From Tupaia tana (Eukaryota; Chordata; Mammalia; Scandentia; Tupaiidae), in NCBI GenBank assembly GCA_026018925.1, contig JAKSZU010000004.1:35235233-35299232 (forward strand): DNA of 64,000 nt. The letters are read 5' to 3'. The notes under the pieces are model-generated. The model saw only the letters and a list, made by a program, of their open reading frames with translations. It was not told the origin of the DNA and searched no databases. Positions 33,492 through 44,396 of the stretch are shown in pieces. Every line of letters begins with the position of its first letter. The stretch's first letter is position 1. Position numbers and translations under genes: made by a program.

Positions 33492-33749
33492 CAAATTATC
33501 TGTGTTTTTATATTTAAAATGCACATCTGGTAAACAACATTAAGTTGGGTTTTCTGACTTTATTTAACCTAGTCATCTTTATCATATATTTGGAATGTTC
33601 ATTCATTTACATTTGATAAAATGATTGATTTCCTATTTTCTTTGTGACCTTTTCTTTATGTATCAATTTTTTAGAGATGTCTTGCCAAATTTTCAAATAT
33701 TTAGGGCTATTTTAGTTATTTTTTGCTATTAATTTTAAATTTAATTCTT

Positions 33750-34301
33750 TTTATGTCATTTTTAAAATTCTTTTGGCATTCTGTACACTGACATAGAGGT
33801 AAAAGAAAATGACTGAAATTTAAGTGTCAAAGAACTTTTTACAATTAAATCTACAGCTATATACATTTATCTTACATGTCAGTTAAAAACTCACCAACTA
33901 TTACAAAACAGGACAAATTATATCACAAAAGAACCAAAAAGTAGAAAAGAATTTAATAAAAAATATATCCAACTATGAAAACTATTGCTCTCTTAGGGTC
34001 TTCACATCCTTCTCCTCTGTGTACTTATGTACAACACGTTGTTCCCACGGATGAACGCGTCCCGTACTTACTCTTCAGCTGCCCGTTCACATACTCTTCT
34101 GTCTGCTCCAGGACTGTGTTCATGTAGCCAGCCAAGCCAGCCAGGGCCCCTCGATAATCCACTCCAGAATTTAATTTTACCACAACTGGCCACCTGATGA
34201 TTTGCTTCAAAAAGTCACTGGGGGTTTGCTTCCACAGACTCATTGTAACAATCCTCGAAGCCGGGCTCAGAACCCTCACTCCCCGCGCACAAGCCCCTTA
34301 C
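33750..34301 (-). pseudogene. LSM6: Processed pseudogene of LSM6
   Basis: On the minus strand the ATG at 34243 opens MSLWKQTPSDFLKQII, then PVVVKLNSGVDYRG and EQTEEYVNGQLK. These are the Sm-fold strands of LSm6, a subunit of the LSm1-7/LSm2-8 RNA-binding rings. After KSKYG one base is missing (near 34065) and the main frame ends early. In the shifted frame the normal tail is readable (GNNVLYISTQRRRM, stop at 34002-34004), so the copy covers the whole ~80-codon gene. There are no introns, and a CG-rich 5' UTR extends to about 34301. A long AT-rich 3' UTR runs down to about 33750. 'atttaattctt' at 33739-33749 and 34302-34312 is a candidate TSD, though the T-run expected beside it is short and decayed. 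It lies inside the ancient L1. It is a dead retrocopy; LSM6 itself is elsewhere. Confidence 0.93.
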
Positions 34302-34762
34302 ATTTAATTCTTAAATTTGAGTTTAAATTTTGCTATTTGTTTTCTATTTACCCTGTTTTGATTATTTTTTCCTACTTACCCATCTTCTTTTAGTTGTTGA
34401 GTATGTTTTCGTACTTTATTTTAACTACTTTATTGATGGTTTTTTAGCTATACCTTTTTATATGACTTTATGTATCATGTACTTTACAATAGTATAAATT
34501 TATTCACTCCTTTCTCCTCCTTTTGTCATTATTATTATACATTTTTATTATTACAAATGTTATAAAATTCCACAATGCATAATTATTACTTTTGCTTTAA
34601 AACTTATACCTGTGCTTAAAGGAATTAGAGGCAAAAAAAAAAAAAACTCCATCTATCCATGAATATATCATTTATAGTGCTCTTCAATTCTTAATGTAGA
34701 TCCAAATTTTCATCCTGCCATTTCTTTCAGCCTCAAGGACTTCCTTCAAAATTTCTTTCTTC

Positions 34763-35019
34763 TTTTTTTTTTTCTAAAGAGGCTTTTGCTACAGGGTGTG
34801 TGTGCTTGCCAGAGATAGAGAAAAAAAAAAAAAGAGAAATCACCCCCCACAAGGGAGATGACCATGTCGCAATTCCTTCTCCTCCATTCTCCTCTTGGGA
34901 TTATGGTCACACACGCACATGCACCCAGCTTGAGTTTTAAGCTGGTGGGTCTGGGACTCGAATTGCAGTTGACTACATGGGAGCCAAGTGACATAACCAT
35001 TACCCCACCTGCTGGTCCC
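34763..35019 (-). mobile_element. tSINE-A, moderately diverged
   Basis: 'aaagaggcttttgctacaggg', A-run replacing part of the CT stretch (34824-34836), 'catgcacccagcttgag', head ending 'cctgctggtcccc'. It forms an inverted pair with the next SINE. Confidence 0.93.
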
Positions 35020-35096
35020 CAATATTTCTTTTAGTAAATATCAGCAGGGGAAAAAAATCATCTCAGCATTTTTTCATCTATAAAAAATTTATTTTG

Positions 35097-35346
35097 GAGA
35101 CCAGCAGTTAGTATAATGGCTATGCCACTGGACTCCCATGTAGTCGACTGTGGTTCGCATCCCGGACCCGGTGGCTTAAAACTCACGCCGGGCGCATGTG
35201 CGTGCATGCCCAAGATCCGGAGAGGAGAATGGAGGAGAAGGGATTGAAGCATGGCCATCCCCCCTGGGGGGTGATTTCTCTCTTTCTGTCTCTCTCTGTC
35301 TGTCTGGCAAGCGCATGTGCCCTATAGCAAAACCCTCTGAAAAAAA
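35097..35346 (+). mobile_element. tSINE-A with TSD
   Basis: 'agaccagcagttagtataatgg' to 'cctatagcaaaaccctctg' + A-run. 'aaaatttattttg' (about 35083-35095) is echoed after the tail as 'aaaattttattttg'. Confidence 0.94.
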
Positions 35347-35440
35347 AAATTTTATTTTGTATGCATTTTTGAAGAATATCTTTCCTGGATATAGAATGCT
35401 AAGTTAAATAATTTTTTATTTCACCACTATATAAATATAC

Positions 35441-35588
35441 TAGCAACTGACAGGTGATATGGTGGTTAATGTGGGGGATTCCCACATGGCCAACTATGGC
35501 TCACGTCCCAGCCCTGGTGGCTTGCTTTCTCATTTTCTCTCTCTGGTCAAACTAAAAAATAATAAATTAAATTAAATTCTTTTTTTAA
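35441..35588 (+). mobile_element. tSINE-B
   Basis: 'gacaggtgatatggtggtta', 'ccaactatggctcacgtcc', CT run, 'tctctggtcaaactaaaa'. Inserted in the ancient L1. Confidence 0.88.
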
Positions 35589-35689
35589 ACACCATGCTAT
35601 TATATTTTAGCTACATTTTTTTTCTGATAAGGAATTCTATTATTCTTATGTAATATGCATTTTTCTGTTTTAAGAGGTTTTCAAAATTT

Positions 35690-35888
35690 ATTTCTTCCAT
35701 AAAAGAGAAAGACAAAAAGAGAGACAGATTTCCCTACAGGATCCTTAGAACATAATCTACACCCCAGTCATTGCCCAGATCACAGACACGCACACATGTG
35801 CCTGACATGCTCAGGGAGGCCCCGGAACGCAAACCCAGGAGCTTTCCCATGTGGGTTCAGTTGTGTTGCTACTGCATAGCATCTAGCC
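35690..35888 (-). mobile_element. tSINE-D
   Basis: 'ccccagtcattgcccagatcac', 'ctgacatgctcagggaggcc', 'cccatgtgggttcagttgtg', 'gttgctactgcatagcatc'. The same block order occurs at 47.1 kb. Confidence 0.65.
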
Positions 35889-36424
35889 TCATTCTGTTTT
35901 TAAGATTTTCTCTTTATTGTTAAGTTTTAGCAGTTAAATTAGGAATTGTATTTATCCTTTAAGGAGTTTCAGAGCTACTTGGATATGTGTGTTGGTGTGT
36001 TTTTACTTTATTAGTACTTTTATTTTTTTACTTTCTTTCTTAAACTAACTTTTTCACCATACTTTCTCATTCCTTATTTCTAATATTCCAGTTACCATAT
36101 TTCAGTGAGTTTGTCATTGTCCCACAGGTCACTGCAGTTTGGTTAAATTTTAAAATCTTTTTCTCTGTTCTTCGGTTTGGATCATTTCTAGTTATTTGTC
36201 TTCATATTGATCCATCCTGTCTTTTGAAATATCCAAACTTCTCTAACTTTTGTCAGGTACATTTTTTCTTCTCATACTGTATTTTTCAGTTCTCGAATTT
36301 CATCTTGGTTCTCTTATAGTTTCCATTTCTCTTCTGGGATTTCCTCTTTTTTCACCCATTCTGCCCACCTTTTCTTTTACATCCTTTAACATCTTTTTAT
36401 AGCTGTTTTAAAATCCCTGTCCCT

Positions 36425-36668
36425 GGGACCTGTCTGTGGCATAGTGGTTAAGGTGGCTGGATCTCACATGGCCAGCTGCACAGTTTGACTCTGGACATGG
36501 CAGCTTAAAAAAACACACCAAAGTGTGCGTATGTCCAAAGTCCTGAAAGGAAGAAGAGATGGAGAAAGAAGTACAGTATGACCATTGCCTACAGGGGGTG
36601 CTTCCTCACTTTCTCTTTCTCTTTGTCTCCCTCTAGCAAGCATATGTGCCCTCGGAGGGTAAAAATAT
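36425..36668 (+). mobile_element. Old tSINE-A-like SINE
   Basis: 'gggacctgtctgtggcatagtgg', 'gccagctgcacagtttgac', 'cagtatgaccattgcctacaggggg', 'agcatatgtgccctcgg'. It splits the ancient L1. Confidence 0.82.
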
Positions 36669-37150
36669 CTTTGACCCAGTGCGAACATCTGGATTTTCTG
36701 TGAGTGTACTTCCATTGTATCCCTGCTTCTCCAAATACCTAGTGGTGCTTTATTTTATCCTGGATATTGTGGATAATGCATTATACAGATTCTATATTTG
36801 TGCATCCTTCCTCTAAAGAGGGTTGAATTTGTACTGGCAGGCAGTTAGTTACTGGTGCATAGCATTAATCTTAAATGGAGACTTGTTTTAGGTTTTGTTA
36901 TAGTGGATTTATTTACATTTTGCGTTAAATTCTAGAGTGGAATCCATACTAGTAGGCCTGACTTTTTTGAGGTTTTAGTGGAAAGTCTACACTGTTTACC
37001 AAACACTTCCAACTTGGCAGAACTTGAGCTTCAATTCTTTCTCCCCAGGGCTGTGTAGCATTCTAACTGCTGCTTTCTGCTGGGCTTCTTGGATTCTTAC
37101 CCTGTGCATTTACAGTTCCAGAGTCACTAAAGACTTTTAGGGGCATTCGA

Positions 37151-38670
37151 ATGCAAAATATAACTTTCCTATTAATATATAAAGTATTGATATATAATGT
37201 TATATACTTCATCAGTGAAGATAGGCAAGGTTATTCTGTAATCAATAAGCAGGAAATAATCTCAGTTTTCAGTAGGGTAAAAGCAGCAGAGTTACTTTTG
37301 ATCTAATACTCCAGCTTACAGTAATTATACACTCTAGACTCTGGAGTTACGTTTACCTGAAAAAATACAACTATTGAATCAGATCCTTTGCTATCAACCC
37401 CATTTTTTACTTTTATCACGGGGTTAATTAAAATAAACTGAGACCATTGAGACAAAAATACCAAAAAAAAGTGCATTTGATGCCTGGAAATAGAATTTGT
37501 GAGGTTGTCATATAAGTCATCAATGTATTATAAATAATGGTATAGATTATTCCCTTAATTCCAAAACAAATTTAGGTCAAGGAAGAATTCACTTGAAATA
37601 GTTACTTGGAACATGACAAATAAATGAGGTAATCTGATTTTTTTCACTTAAAAATTGTATTTTTGGTGGTGCATTATTAAGAACTATCATCTTATAAAAA
37701 GAGTGGGTATATTTATAAACATTGAGAAAGAATAGTCAAAGTTAAACTATTGTAATTTGATGATTTAACCAATACGTCCATTAACTTTTCTATGACTTTA
37801 GGCAAACTGTGACCTTGGATCAGATCATTTTGATTACCTGATCAAAATTTTGATTACCTTTGATTTTCTAGAAACTGGTTTAAAGTATGTAGAATAAAAC
37901 TATCATTTTAATGTATTTCGAGATTTGCCAGTGATTAGGAAAAGGAAATAGAGTTCTTCAACAAGCTTACAGAATTTTGACTTTGGTCATGGATATTTTA
38001 TTCCTTTTCAGTCCCCCCTTTTCTGCTGTTTTTTAAATGGCATCCCCATGCCAGATGGATGAAAGATGGCAGAGGTCCACATACCACTATCGTTTAAGTG
38101 CACGTCCTTGACAACCTGAATCTGAAATGAACGCTTGAGTCAGTGTTAATGAATCAGTACATTCATAATTGGAAAATAAGCCTCTTCCTCCTCTCCCTGA
38201 CTTGCCGATACCTCTTATTAGCCGGGACTCTGAGAAGGCTTATGGTAAGAGTTTGAAGGCAAAGTTGGATGGAAAAATATTCTAATCCTATTGATAGCAG
38301 AAGAAAAGGGCAAAGAGCTGGGATTTTTCACCCAGTTTATGGAATTTTAATTAAGCCAAGACTTTGTTGTGTTGTTTACAAGTAAAAAGAGTACACAGGC
38401 GCTGTATTTTACATATTGAGAGGCTATAAATAGAAGACTTAATATAGGGAAGATTAAAAAGCTTTGTGGATAATGGGTGTCTATTATCTCCTGGAACTTT
38501 TATTAAAGAATACCAGTCTGTATATCTGCTTTTTTTGAAACTGAATTTTCTAAGCAAGAATGTTTAGAACCAGAATTCTAAACCTGGGAACTTATAAGAG
38601 AATGTCTCTTTAATTCTCACATTTAACTCTCCAAGCACAATTATAATTATATATTAGTTAAATAAATTTT
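37151..38670. other. Unassigned 1.5-kb AT-rich stretch
   Basis: No gene or named repeat. A local direct repeat 'ttttgattacct' occurs at about 37829 and 37848. Confidence 0.4.
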
Positions 38671-38675
38671 AAAGT

Positions 38676-38858
38676 TGGGGACCAGCAGGTGATGTGCTGG
38701 TTAAGATGCTGGACACTCCCACATGGCCAACCACGGTTCAAGTCCCGGACCTGGTGGCTTGCTTTCTCACTTTCCCTTTCTCTCCCTCTCTCTGTGTCTC
38801 TCTCTGGTCATATTAAAATAAATGAATGAATAAATAAAATTAAATTTAAAAAGTAATT
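38676..38858 (+). mobile_element. tSINE-B
   Basis: 'gggaccagcaggtgatgtgc', 'ggacactcccacatggcc', B box 'ggttcaagtcc', 'tctctggtcatatta', AAAT tail. Confidence 0.94.
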
Positions 38859-38934
38859 CTTTGAATAAATAAATCAATTTTGAAGTCTCTTATTTTCCTA
38901 CCATTTAGTAAAGCTAGACCCTTTCTATTCCATT

Positions 38935-39005
38935 TATTGCTATTTGCATCTGGCATAAGGTCTGACATAATGTAGGTCCTCAACAAATATTCAGGGAATA
39001 AGCAA
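38935..39005 (+). repeat. L2-like 3' end fragment
   Basis: 'ctggcataaggtctgacataatgtagg' then 'tcctcaacaaatattcagg' match an L2 ending. Confidence 0.5.
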
Positions 39006-39890
39006 AAGAATAATTTTTTTTAAAAAATCAACTATCTAAAAGTATAGTGAATTTTTTTTTTACTAATTCTTCTGTTTATAGCCACTCAGTAGATAAAACG
39101 CTGCTGCCAGCGTATTCCTCTTACCTGTACACAACACAACACGGTCAAATGTAGCAAATACATGAAAAACCAATACACACCTCCCCATGTTCAAAAATAT
39201 GAGAAAAAATGATGAAGCAATTAACAAGCCCACATTTTCTAATGAAAATGCTAATATTATGGAAACACATTAAATACATTTTACAAGGAATCTGTCAATT
39301 TTACAAAATAAATTTTACAAGCAATTCATGTAGGACTACTTTTACGGAATGTACTCTTAGTATAATCTGTGTGCCAAAGATTGCCTCTGGCTTTGAGTGG
39401 GATACATATAGACCTGGAATACCTGGTCTCAAAGGAGCTGGCATTTTGAAAGACAAACTAGAAAGTTCTCAAACCCCTAAGACTGGGAATTTAAAGGAGT
39501 GGTGCTTTCAATGCGAGCTGGACTTGAAGTCAGCAGCTTCGGCATCCTAAACTGGCTTCCTGAATCATTCTGCTGGTGTCACTTAGACATCTTACCACAT
39601 GAGTGATATTATACCCCCTCCAACTCAGATTGGCCTAATAATCAAGCCACACTAAAAGTGGTCATTCTTTAGCTCTGGGAACACTCTTAAATTTTCTCTA
39701 CAGCTTACTTCCTTCTTTCTGAATTTCATATTTTCAAGAATGGGTAACATAACCACTCATGCCGTGGCTATGAACAAACAGCTGATCCAAAAAATATATA
39801 TATATACATGAATATTATATATAATATATATCGTCTGTGGGTGGGCATTGCAATTCTTTTTCTCTCTCAGTTTATATTTATTACATGTGT
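39006..39890. other. Unassigned stretch
   Basis: Includes a TA-rich patch (39797-39830). The 113-codon frame at 39209-39550 has no recognisable features. Confidence 0.4.
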
Positions 39891-39892
39891 GT

Positions 39893-40070
39893 GGGGGCCA
39901 CTTTGTGATTCTCTCCCCAGCTTTCCAGCCAGGACCACGATTGCACACAGGCACAGAGTGCTCCGGTTGACCCGGGATCCAAACCCAGGCCTACCACATG
40001 GCTCCAGCACTGCAATACCTTACAATACCCCAGCAATACCCTACCACCTGCACCACCATGGCTAGGTCTC
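39893..40070 (-). mobile_element. tSINE-C
   Basis: Reverse complement: 'gacctagccatggtggtgc', 'gagccatgtggtaggcctgg', 'gtttggatcccgggtc'. A decayed tRNA-like head with a B-box-like block. Confidence 0.6.
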
Positions 40071-40149
40071 TCTTTTCTTTTTCCTTTCTGCAATTAAAAT
40101 TATTCAAGTGCATAAAGTACATGTAAAGTATTATTTAAAAAGCCAAACA

Positions 40150-40412
40150 ATACTGTAAGTATTTTTGTGCTTCTTTATTCATGATATAGCTTGTGTGTAT
40201 AGGAGAGGGAGAGAGAAGTATCCTCCACAAAGTCTGATCATGCCACAATCCCTTTCTTCCAGTCCTCCAGCCCATCACATCCTGGGCACTCATGCATGTG
40301 CCTGGGTACAGTTGAGCTGAAGGAGCCAAGGATGTGAATTGTGGTTGCCACGTGGGACCCGTCCAGTCTTGAGCAACATGTTACTGCTGCATCACGAAGC
40401 CAGACCTACTAC
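40150..40412 (-). mobile_element. Old tRNA-like SINE (tSINE-D/A-like)
   Basis: 'cctccacaaagtctgatcatgcc', 'acaatccctttcttccag', 'catgcatgtgcctggg', 'ccacgtgggacccg', 'tgttactgctgcatcacg'. It mixes A-like body and D-like head wording, so the subtype is uncertain. Confidence 0.6.
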
Positions 40413-40679
40413 ATGTATTTTAACAACAATTATGTGTCCTGCCACACTCCATCCACAATCTCCTGTTCCAAGGAAATAATTTCCCACTCTTTTAGCCATT
40501 TCTTCTAGTATTTACCTCCATTTTCTAAACTACATTCTAAGTGCTGTTTCTTGATTTGTTTTTTTTTCCATTTTAAGTATTGTCCACCAACTACCTACTA
40601 TGGAAGAGTCTCGAATTCTAAAGAAGCTCCACATAAGACATATTTCCTTTATCTTCATTTTTTTTCAAACTTAGATCAC

Positions 40680-40905
40680 AGGCCAGTCCTGTGGCCTGGT
40701 GGTTAAGGGATCTGGATCCCACATGACCAACTGTGTGGTGTGAATCCCAGTCCCAGCACCTTAGAAAGCATACATGCGACAGGATGGGGATGTGGGGGAG
40801 AAGGGAGTATGCACGACCATGCCCTATTGCAGGGTGTTTTCTCTCTCCCCCCTCTCCCTTTGTCTTTCTCTGGTGAGCACACATGCCCTCTGGCAAAAAG
40901 TTTAA
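40680..40905 (+). mobile_element. Old tSINE-A-like SINE
   Basis: 'caggccagtcctgtggcctgg', 'cccacatgaccaactgtg', 'acgaccatgccctattgcaggg', 'tctggtgagcacacatgccct'. Confidence 0.82.
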
Positions 40906-40967
40906 AGTTAAATCACTATTCATGGTTAAATTATTATTCTGTGTTTTTGTTAAGATTCTGAAATACT

Positions 40968-41238
40968 TGGGGACCAGCAGTTAGCGTAATGGCTATGTCG
41001 CTGGACTCCCATATAGGCGACCGTGGTTCGTGACCCAGACCCGGTGGCTTAAAACTCACCCTGGGCACGTGTGCATGCGTGCCCAAGATCCCGAGAGGAG
41101 AATGGAGGAGAAGGGATTGCGGTGTGGCCATCCCCCCTGGGGGCTCATTTCTCGCTATCTGTCTCTCTGTCTCTCTCTGTCTGCCTGGCGAGCGCACACG
41201 CCCTATGGCAAAAACCTCTAAAAAAAAAAAAAAAAAAA
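40968..41238 (+). mobile_element. tSINE-A, young, 15-bp TSD
   Basis: 'agattctgaaatact' is perfect at 40953-40967 and 41239-41253. A 20-bp pure A tail. First arm of an inverted pair. Confidence 0.97.
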
Positions 41239-41306
41239 AGATTCTGAAATACTATTTTCGGTTAAGCCATAAAGATTCTATTAATAAATTCACCCAAAAT
41301 TCTCTT

Positions 41307-41576
41307 TTTTGGAGAGGTTTTTTTTTTTTTTTTTTTTTTTTTGCTATAGGGTGCATACGCTCGCCAGACAGACAGAGACAGAGAGACAGAAAGCGAGAAA
41401 TCACCCCCCGGGGGGATGGCCACACCGTAATCCCTTCCCCTCCATTCCCCTCTCGGGATCTTGGGCGCACACGCACACACGCCCATCATGAGTTTAAGCC
41501 ACCAGGTCCGGGACTTGAACCGCGGTCAACTACATGGGAGTCCAGCGACATAGCCATTATGCTAACCGCTGGTCCC
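41307..41576 (-). mobile_element. tSINE-A with long T-run (young)
   Basis: 'ggagagg' is followed by a T-run of about 25 (41318-41342). C6GG5 palindrome intact. TSD 'ccaaaattctctt' (41294-41306) against 'ccaaacttctctt' (41577-41589). Confidence 0.95.
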
Positions 41577-41656
41577 CCAAACTTCTCTTAATTATTTCCA
41601 AATTCCCTTACAGAACTAAGAAGTCCTTATATTTTTCTTTTTTGATTTTTAAAAAG

Positions 41657-41886
41657 ATTTTGTTTTTAAGGAATTATTTATTACATTTTATTTACTATTA
41701 TTGTTGTGTTATTATTATTGTTATTTTTATAACCATATTAAGATGGCTACTATTATTATTTTTTTAATTTGCTATAGGGAACATGTGCTCACCAGGGAGA
41801 GAGAAAGTGAGAAAGCAAGCCCCCGGGTCTGGGGTCAACCATATGGGAGTCTAGCGCCTTTACTTCCATGCCATCTGCTGGCCCCA
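41657..41886 (-). mobile_element. tSINE-B with long AT tail
   Basis: 'gaaagtgagaaagcaagccccc' and a head ending 'atctgctggcccc'. Flanks 'ttttgatttttaaaaag' (41640-41656) and 'ttttgatttttataaag' (41888-41904) are a near-perfect 17-bp TSD. Confidence 0.92.
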
Positions 41887-41904
41887 ATTTTGATTTTTAT
41901 AAAG

Positions 41905-42640
41905 CAAAAATTATAGAACTTTTTTTCAACAGAGAAATTTACATTCTTTTGTCTGTTAAATGTTCCTTTTTTCCCCTTTGGACGGGAGTCCTGATATTTT
42001 CAAGCACAGCAGGTAACCTCTCAGGTCATTCTTCTCATGGTGAGACATGGTTCATGACCTCTCTGTCGTCCTACTCCTTTCTAGACTGAATACTCCCCCA
42101 ACATTGTCCTAGCTCTTCCTTTGATGATCATCCTGCCAAATGGCGGCCTCTGTAGGTAGTTTCATCGTGGGCTGCTTGGTTTCTAAGAGGCACTTTCTCC
42201 CAACTTTGCTTCAGAACTTAAGCCTGGCAGTCTACATCCTGGGAACTGAAGAGGGAAGTGGGCTGGCAATGGGGTTTGTCATTGTCAGGGAGGAAACATT
42301 TTTCCTCTGTCCTCCTAGGTCTACTCCCTGGGGCCCTGCAAATTAAACTAAGAAGAGATTGACAGAGGAAAGGCACACCATTTTGATTAATATTTACATG
42401 CATTGGAGTTCACAGGAAAGAAGTGATATTCAAAGAAGCAGTTAAGTTTGGGCGCTTTTATACCTTTTTACAAGGCGGACAACAACAATAAAAATCACAC
42501 TTGGAAAGAAATTGGTAGACTTGAAAGAGAGGCCTGAGCAAAACCCCCAGAATGCAGCAACAGTAAATAGGTAGCGAAAGGCGTGGAAAGAGAAAGACAA
42601 AACTCACACGTATTTAACAGAGTTCCAGAGGAAGAAAATA
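41905..42640. other. Unassigned stretch
   Basis: No gene. 'aaactaagaagagattgaca' to 'cacaccattttgatt' reads like an old LTR/LINE remnant but I cannot name it. Confidence 0.35.
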
Positions 42641-42649
42641 GAGAAACAT

Positions 42650-42688
42650 TTATTTATTTATTTATTTATTCATTTATTTATTTATTAA
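42650..42688 (+). repeat. (TTTA)n microsatellite
   Basis: About nine TTTA units with one interruption ('ttca'). Confidence 0.95.
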
Positions 42689-42689
42689 A

Positions 42690-42905
42690 TATTTGATGTT
42701 TCAGGCACCAAAGTTTGTGCCTCATTGAATGATTTTATTTGGTCCTCCTATAAACTCTATTGGTGGCTATTATTCTCCCTATTTTACAGCTGAATAAACT
42801 AACCTCAGGGAGCTAAAGGAACTTGCCCGTGGCCACACAGTTGGCAAGTGCTATTGATGGGCTTCAGGTCAAGGTCTTCATTGACTCCCATGCCCATGTT
42901 ATCTT
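42690..42905 (-). repeat. MIR, reverse
   Basis: 'attttacagctgaataaact', 'cagggagctaaaggaacttgcc', 'ggccacacagttggcaagtg' are the reversed MIR core. Confidence 0.8.
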
Positions 42906-43032
42906 ATTTCAAAACTCTTTATTAGTCAAGAAGACTTGAGTGATATCACAGGAAAGATATCTTTTAAGCCATGTCAAAAAATTAGAACATCTTTGATTTT
43001 TTAAAAAAGGAAAAAAAATAAATAAATAAATG

Positions 43033-43279
43033 AAGAGACCAGCAGGTGGTTTAACAGTTACATCGCTGCACTCCCACAGAATCGACCGTGGTTCATGTCT
43101 CGGACCTAGTGGCTTGAAACTCACACCAGGTGTGTGTACATGCCTGCCCAAAATCCCAAGAGGAGAATGGAGGAGCAGGGATTGTGGTGTGGCCATCCCC
43201 CTAGGGAGTGATTTCTCACTTTCTGTCTCTCTTTGTCTCTCGGGGGAGCACATGTTCCTTATAGCAAAAATCTCTCTGA
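43033..43279 (+). mobile_element. tSINE-A, diverged
   Basis: 'gagaccagcaggtggtttaac', 'atcgaccgtggttcatgtc', 'ggccatccccctagggagtg', 'cttatagcaaaaatctctc'. The tail seeds the next microsatellite. Confidence 0.92.
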
Positions 43280-43463
43280 AAAGAAAGAAAGAAAGAGAAA
43301 AATAAAGAGAAAGGAAGGAAGGAAGGAAGGAAGGGAGGGAGGGAGGGAGGGAAAGGAAAGGAAAGGAAAGGACAGGACAGGACAGGACAGGACAGGACAG
43401 GACAGGACAGGAAAGGAAAGGAAAGGAAAGGAAGGAGAAAGAAAGAAAGAAAAAGAAGAAAGA
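43279..43463 (+). repeat. Layered purine/GGACA satellite
   Basis: The blocks run (GAAA)n, (GGAA)n, (GGGA)n, (GGAAA)n at about 43350-43369, (GGACA)n with about eight units (43370-43410), (GGAAA)n again (43411-43430), then GAAA. It sits exactly between two SINEs and started from the tSINE-A tail. Confidence 0.95.
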
Positions 43464-43660
43464 GGGGTCGGCAGGTGGCGTGGTGGTTGAGGTGCTGGAC
43501 ACTCCCACATGGCCGACCACGGTTCGACTCCTGGACCTGGTGGCTGGCTTTCTCACTTTCCTTCTCTCTGTGTGTCTGTCTTTCTCTGGTCAAATTAATA
43601 TAAATGAATGAATAAATAAAATTAAATAAATAATTCTAAAAAAAAAAAAAAAAAAAAAAA
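43464..43660 (+). mobile_element. tSINE-B
   Basis: 'ggggtcggcaggtggcgtgg', 'ccgaccacggttcgactcc', 'ctctggtcaaattaatataaa', AAAT tail then a 20-bp A-run. Confidence 0.95.
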
Positions 43661-43680
43661 GTTCAAATGTACTTTGGCAC

Positions 43681-43772
43681 CAAAAAAAAAAAAAAAGAAG
43701 AAAGAAAAGAAAGAAAGAAAGAAAGAGAAAAAGAAAAAGAAGAAAGAGAAAAAAAAGAAAGAGAAAGGGAAA
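43681..43772 (+). repeat. A-rich/(GAAA)n tract
   Basis: Purine-only run following 'ctttggcacc'. Confidence 0.92.
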
Positions 43773-44380
43773 ATATGGATATTGCTTTCCTTGTTTTTCC
43801 TTTTCTACCCTCTATCCTCCTCTCACATTTCAAACTCCATTGTGTTTGCTGCCATCTCACCACCATGGCAATGATCATATATGCTTGACTCTGTACTGAG
43901 GGATGATGATGGATCGTCTTGACAGTCTTCAGCAAGGGCACCTACAAGAAAAAATATCTCTTGCTAATATTGATCGTCTCTCCTAGTGTTATTTTTAATA
44001 ATGCTTTGCTGAGAATCCCTCTCCAAAAGACGTTTTTTCTCTCCTCCAGGGATGAGAATGGATTGATAGGAAGATAATAGAGTCCATTTATGGTACATAT
44101 AATAGGTGTTTGTTAACAGAGTCTACTTTATCTAGTAGTTAAGTAAGTTCATTTGTATCAGGACATCTCAGTGGACATTTGAGATCCATTACTGGAACTC
44201 CAAAAGAGACCATACCTGAGGGGGAAAAAAACGATCTGTGAATCTTTCTACTGAATTTATAATGGAATCAGCAAGATTTGTAGGAGATTGCCTGGGGAGA
44301 AACAATGCTCCTGATTACATAGACCTCGCCATAAAAGTATAGACAGTCCCTGAGTTTTTGACTTTCCAATGGGTTTATCA
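43773..44380. other. Unassigned stretch
   Basis: No gene or named repeat. The CT-rich part near 43790-43850 resembles an L1 3' UTR but is too short to call. Confidence 0.35.
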
Positions 44381-44396
44381 AGATATTAAATGCATT

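Larger units (their letters stand above)
32962..37150 (-). mobile_element. Ancient L1 (L1M/HAL1-age), multiply interrupted
   Basis: Reversed ancient-L1 text recurs between younger insertions: 'catgttaatgtagtcatacc' + 'agctttcttagacttagtat' (about 33120), 'cattcatttacatttgataa' (33601), 'gctttaaaacttatacctg' and 'ttaaaggaattagaggc' (34590-34632), 'ttcagcctcaaggacttcct' (34727), 'tttcctggatatagaatgcta' (35381), 'tagctgttttaaaatccctg' (36400), 'cctggatattgtggataatgc' (36758), 'ctggcaggcagttagttac' (36835). The blocks are colinear, so this was once a single element. Inserted in it: tSINE-A x3, an LSM6 retrocopy, tSINE-B, tSINE-D and an old tSINE-A. Confidence 0.8.

Noticed and set aside
39209-39550. 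113-codon frame
   Set aside because: No domain, splice context or similarity I recognise.
42909-43556. 215-codon minus-strand frame with FLSFPFLSCPVLSCPV repeats
   Set aside because: Reads the GGACA satellite and two SINEs; no protein family.
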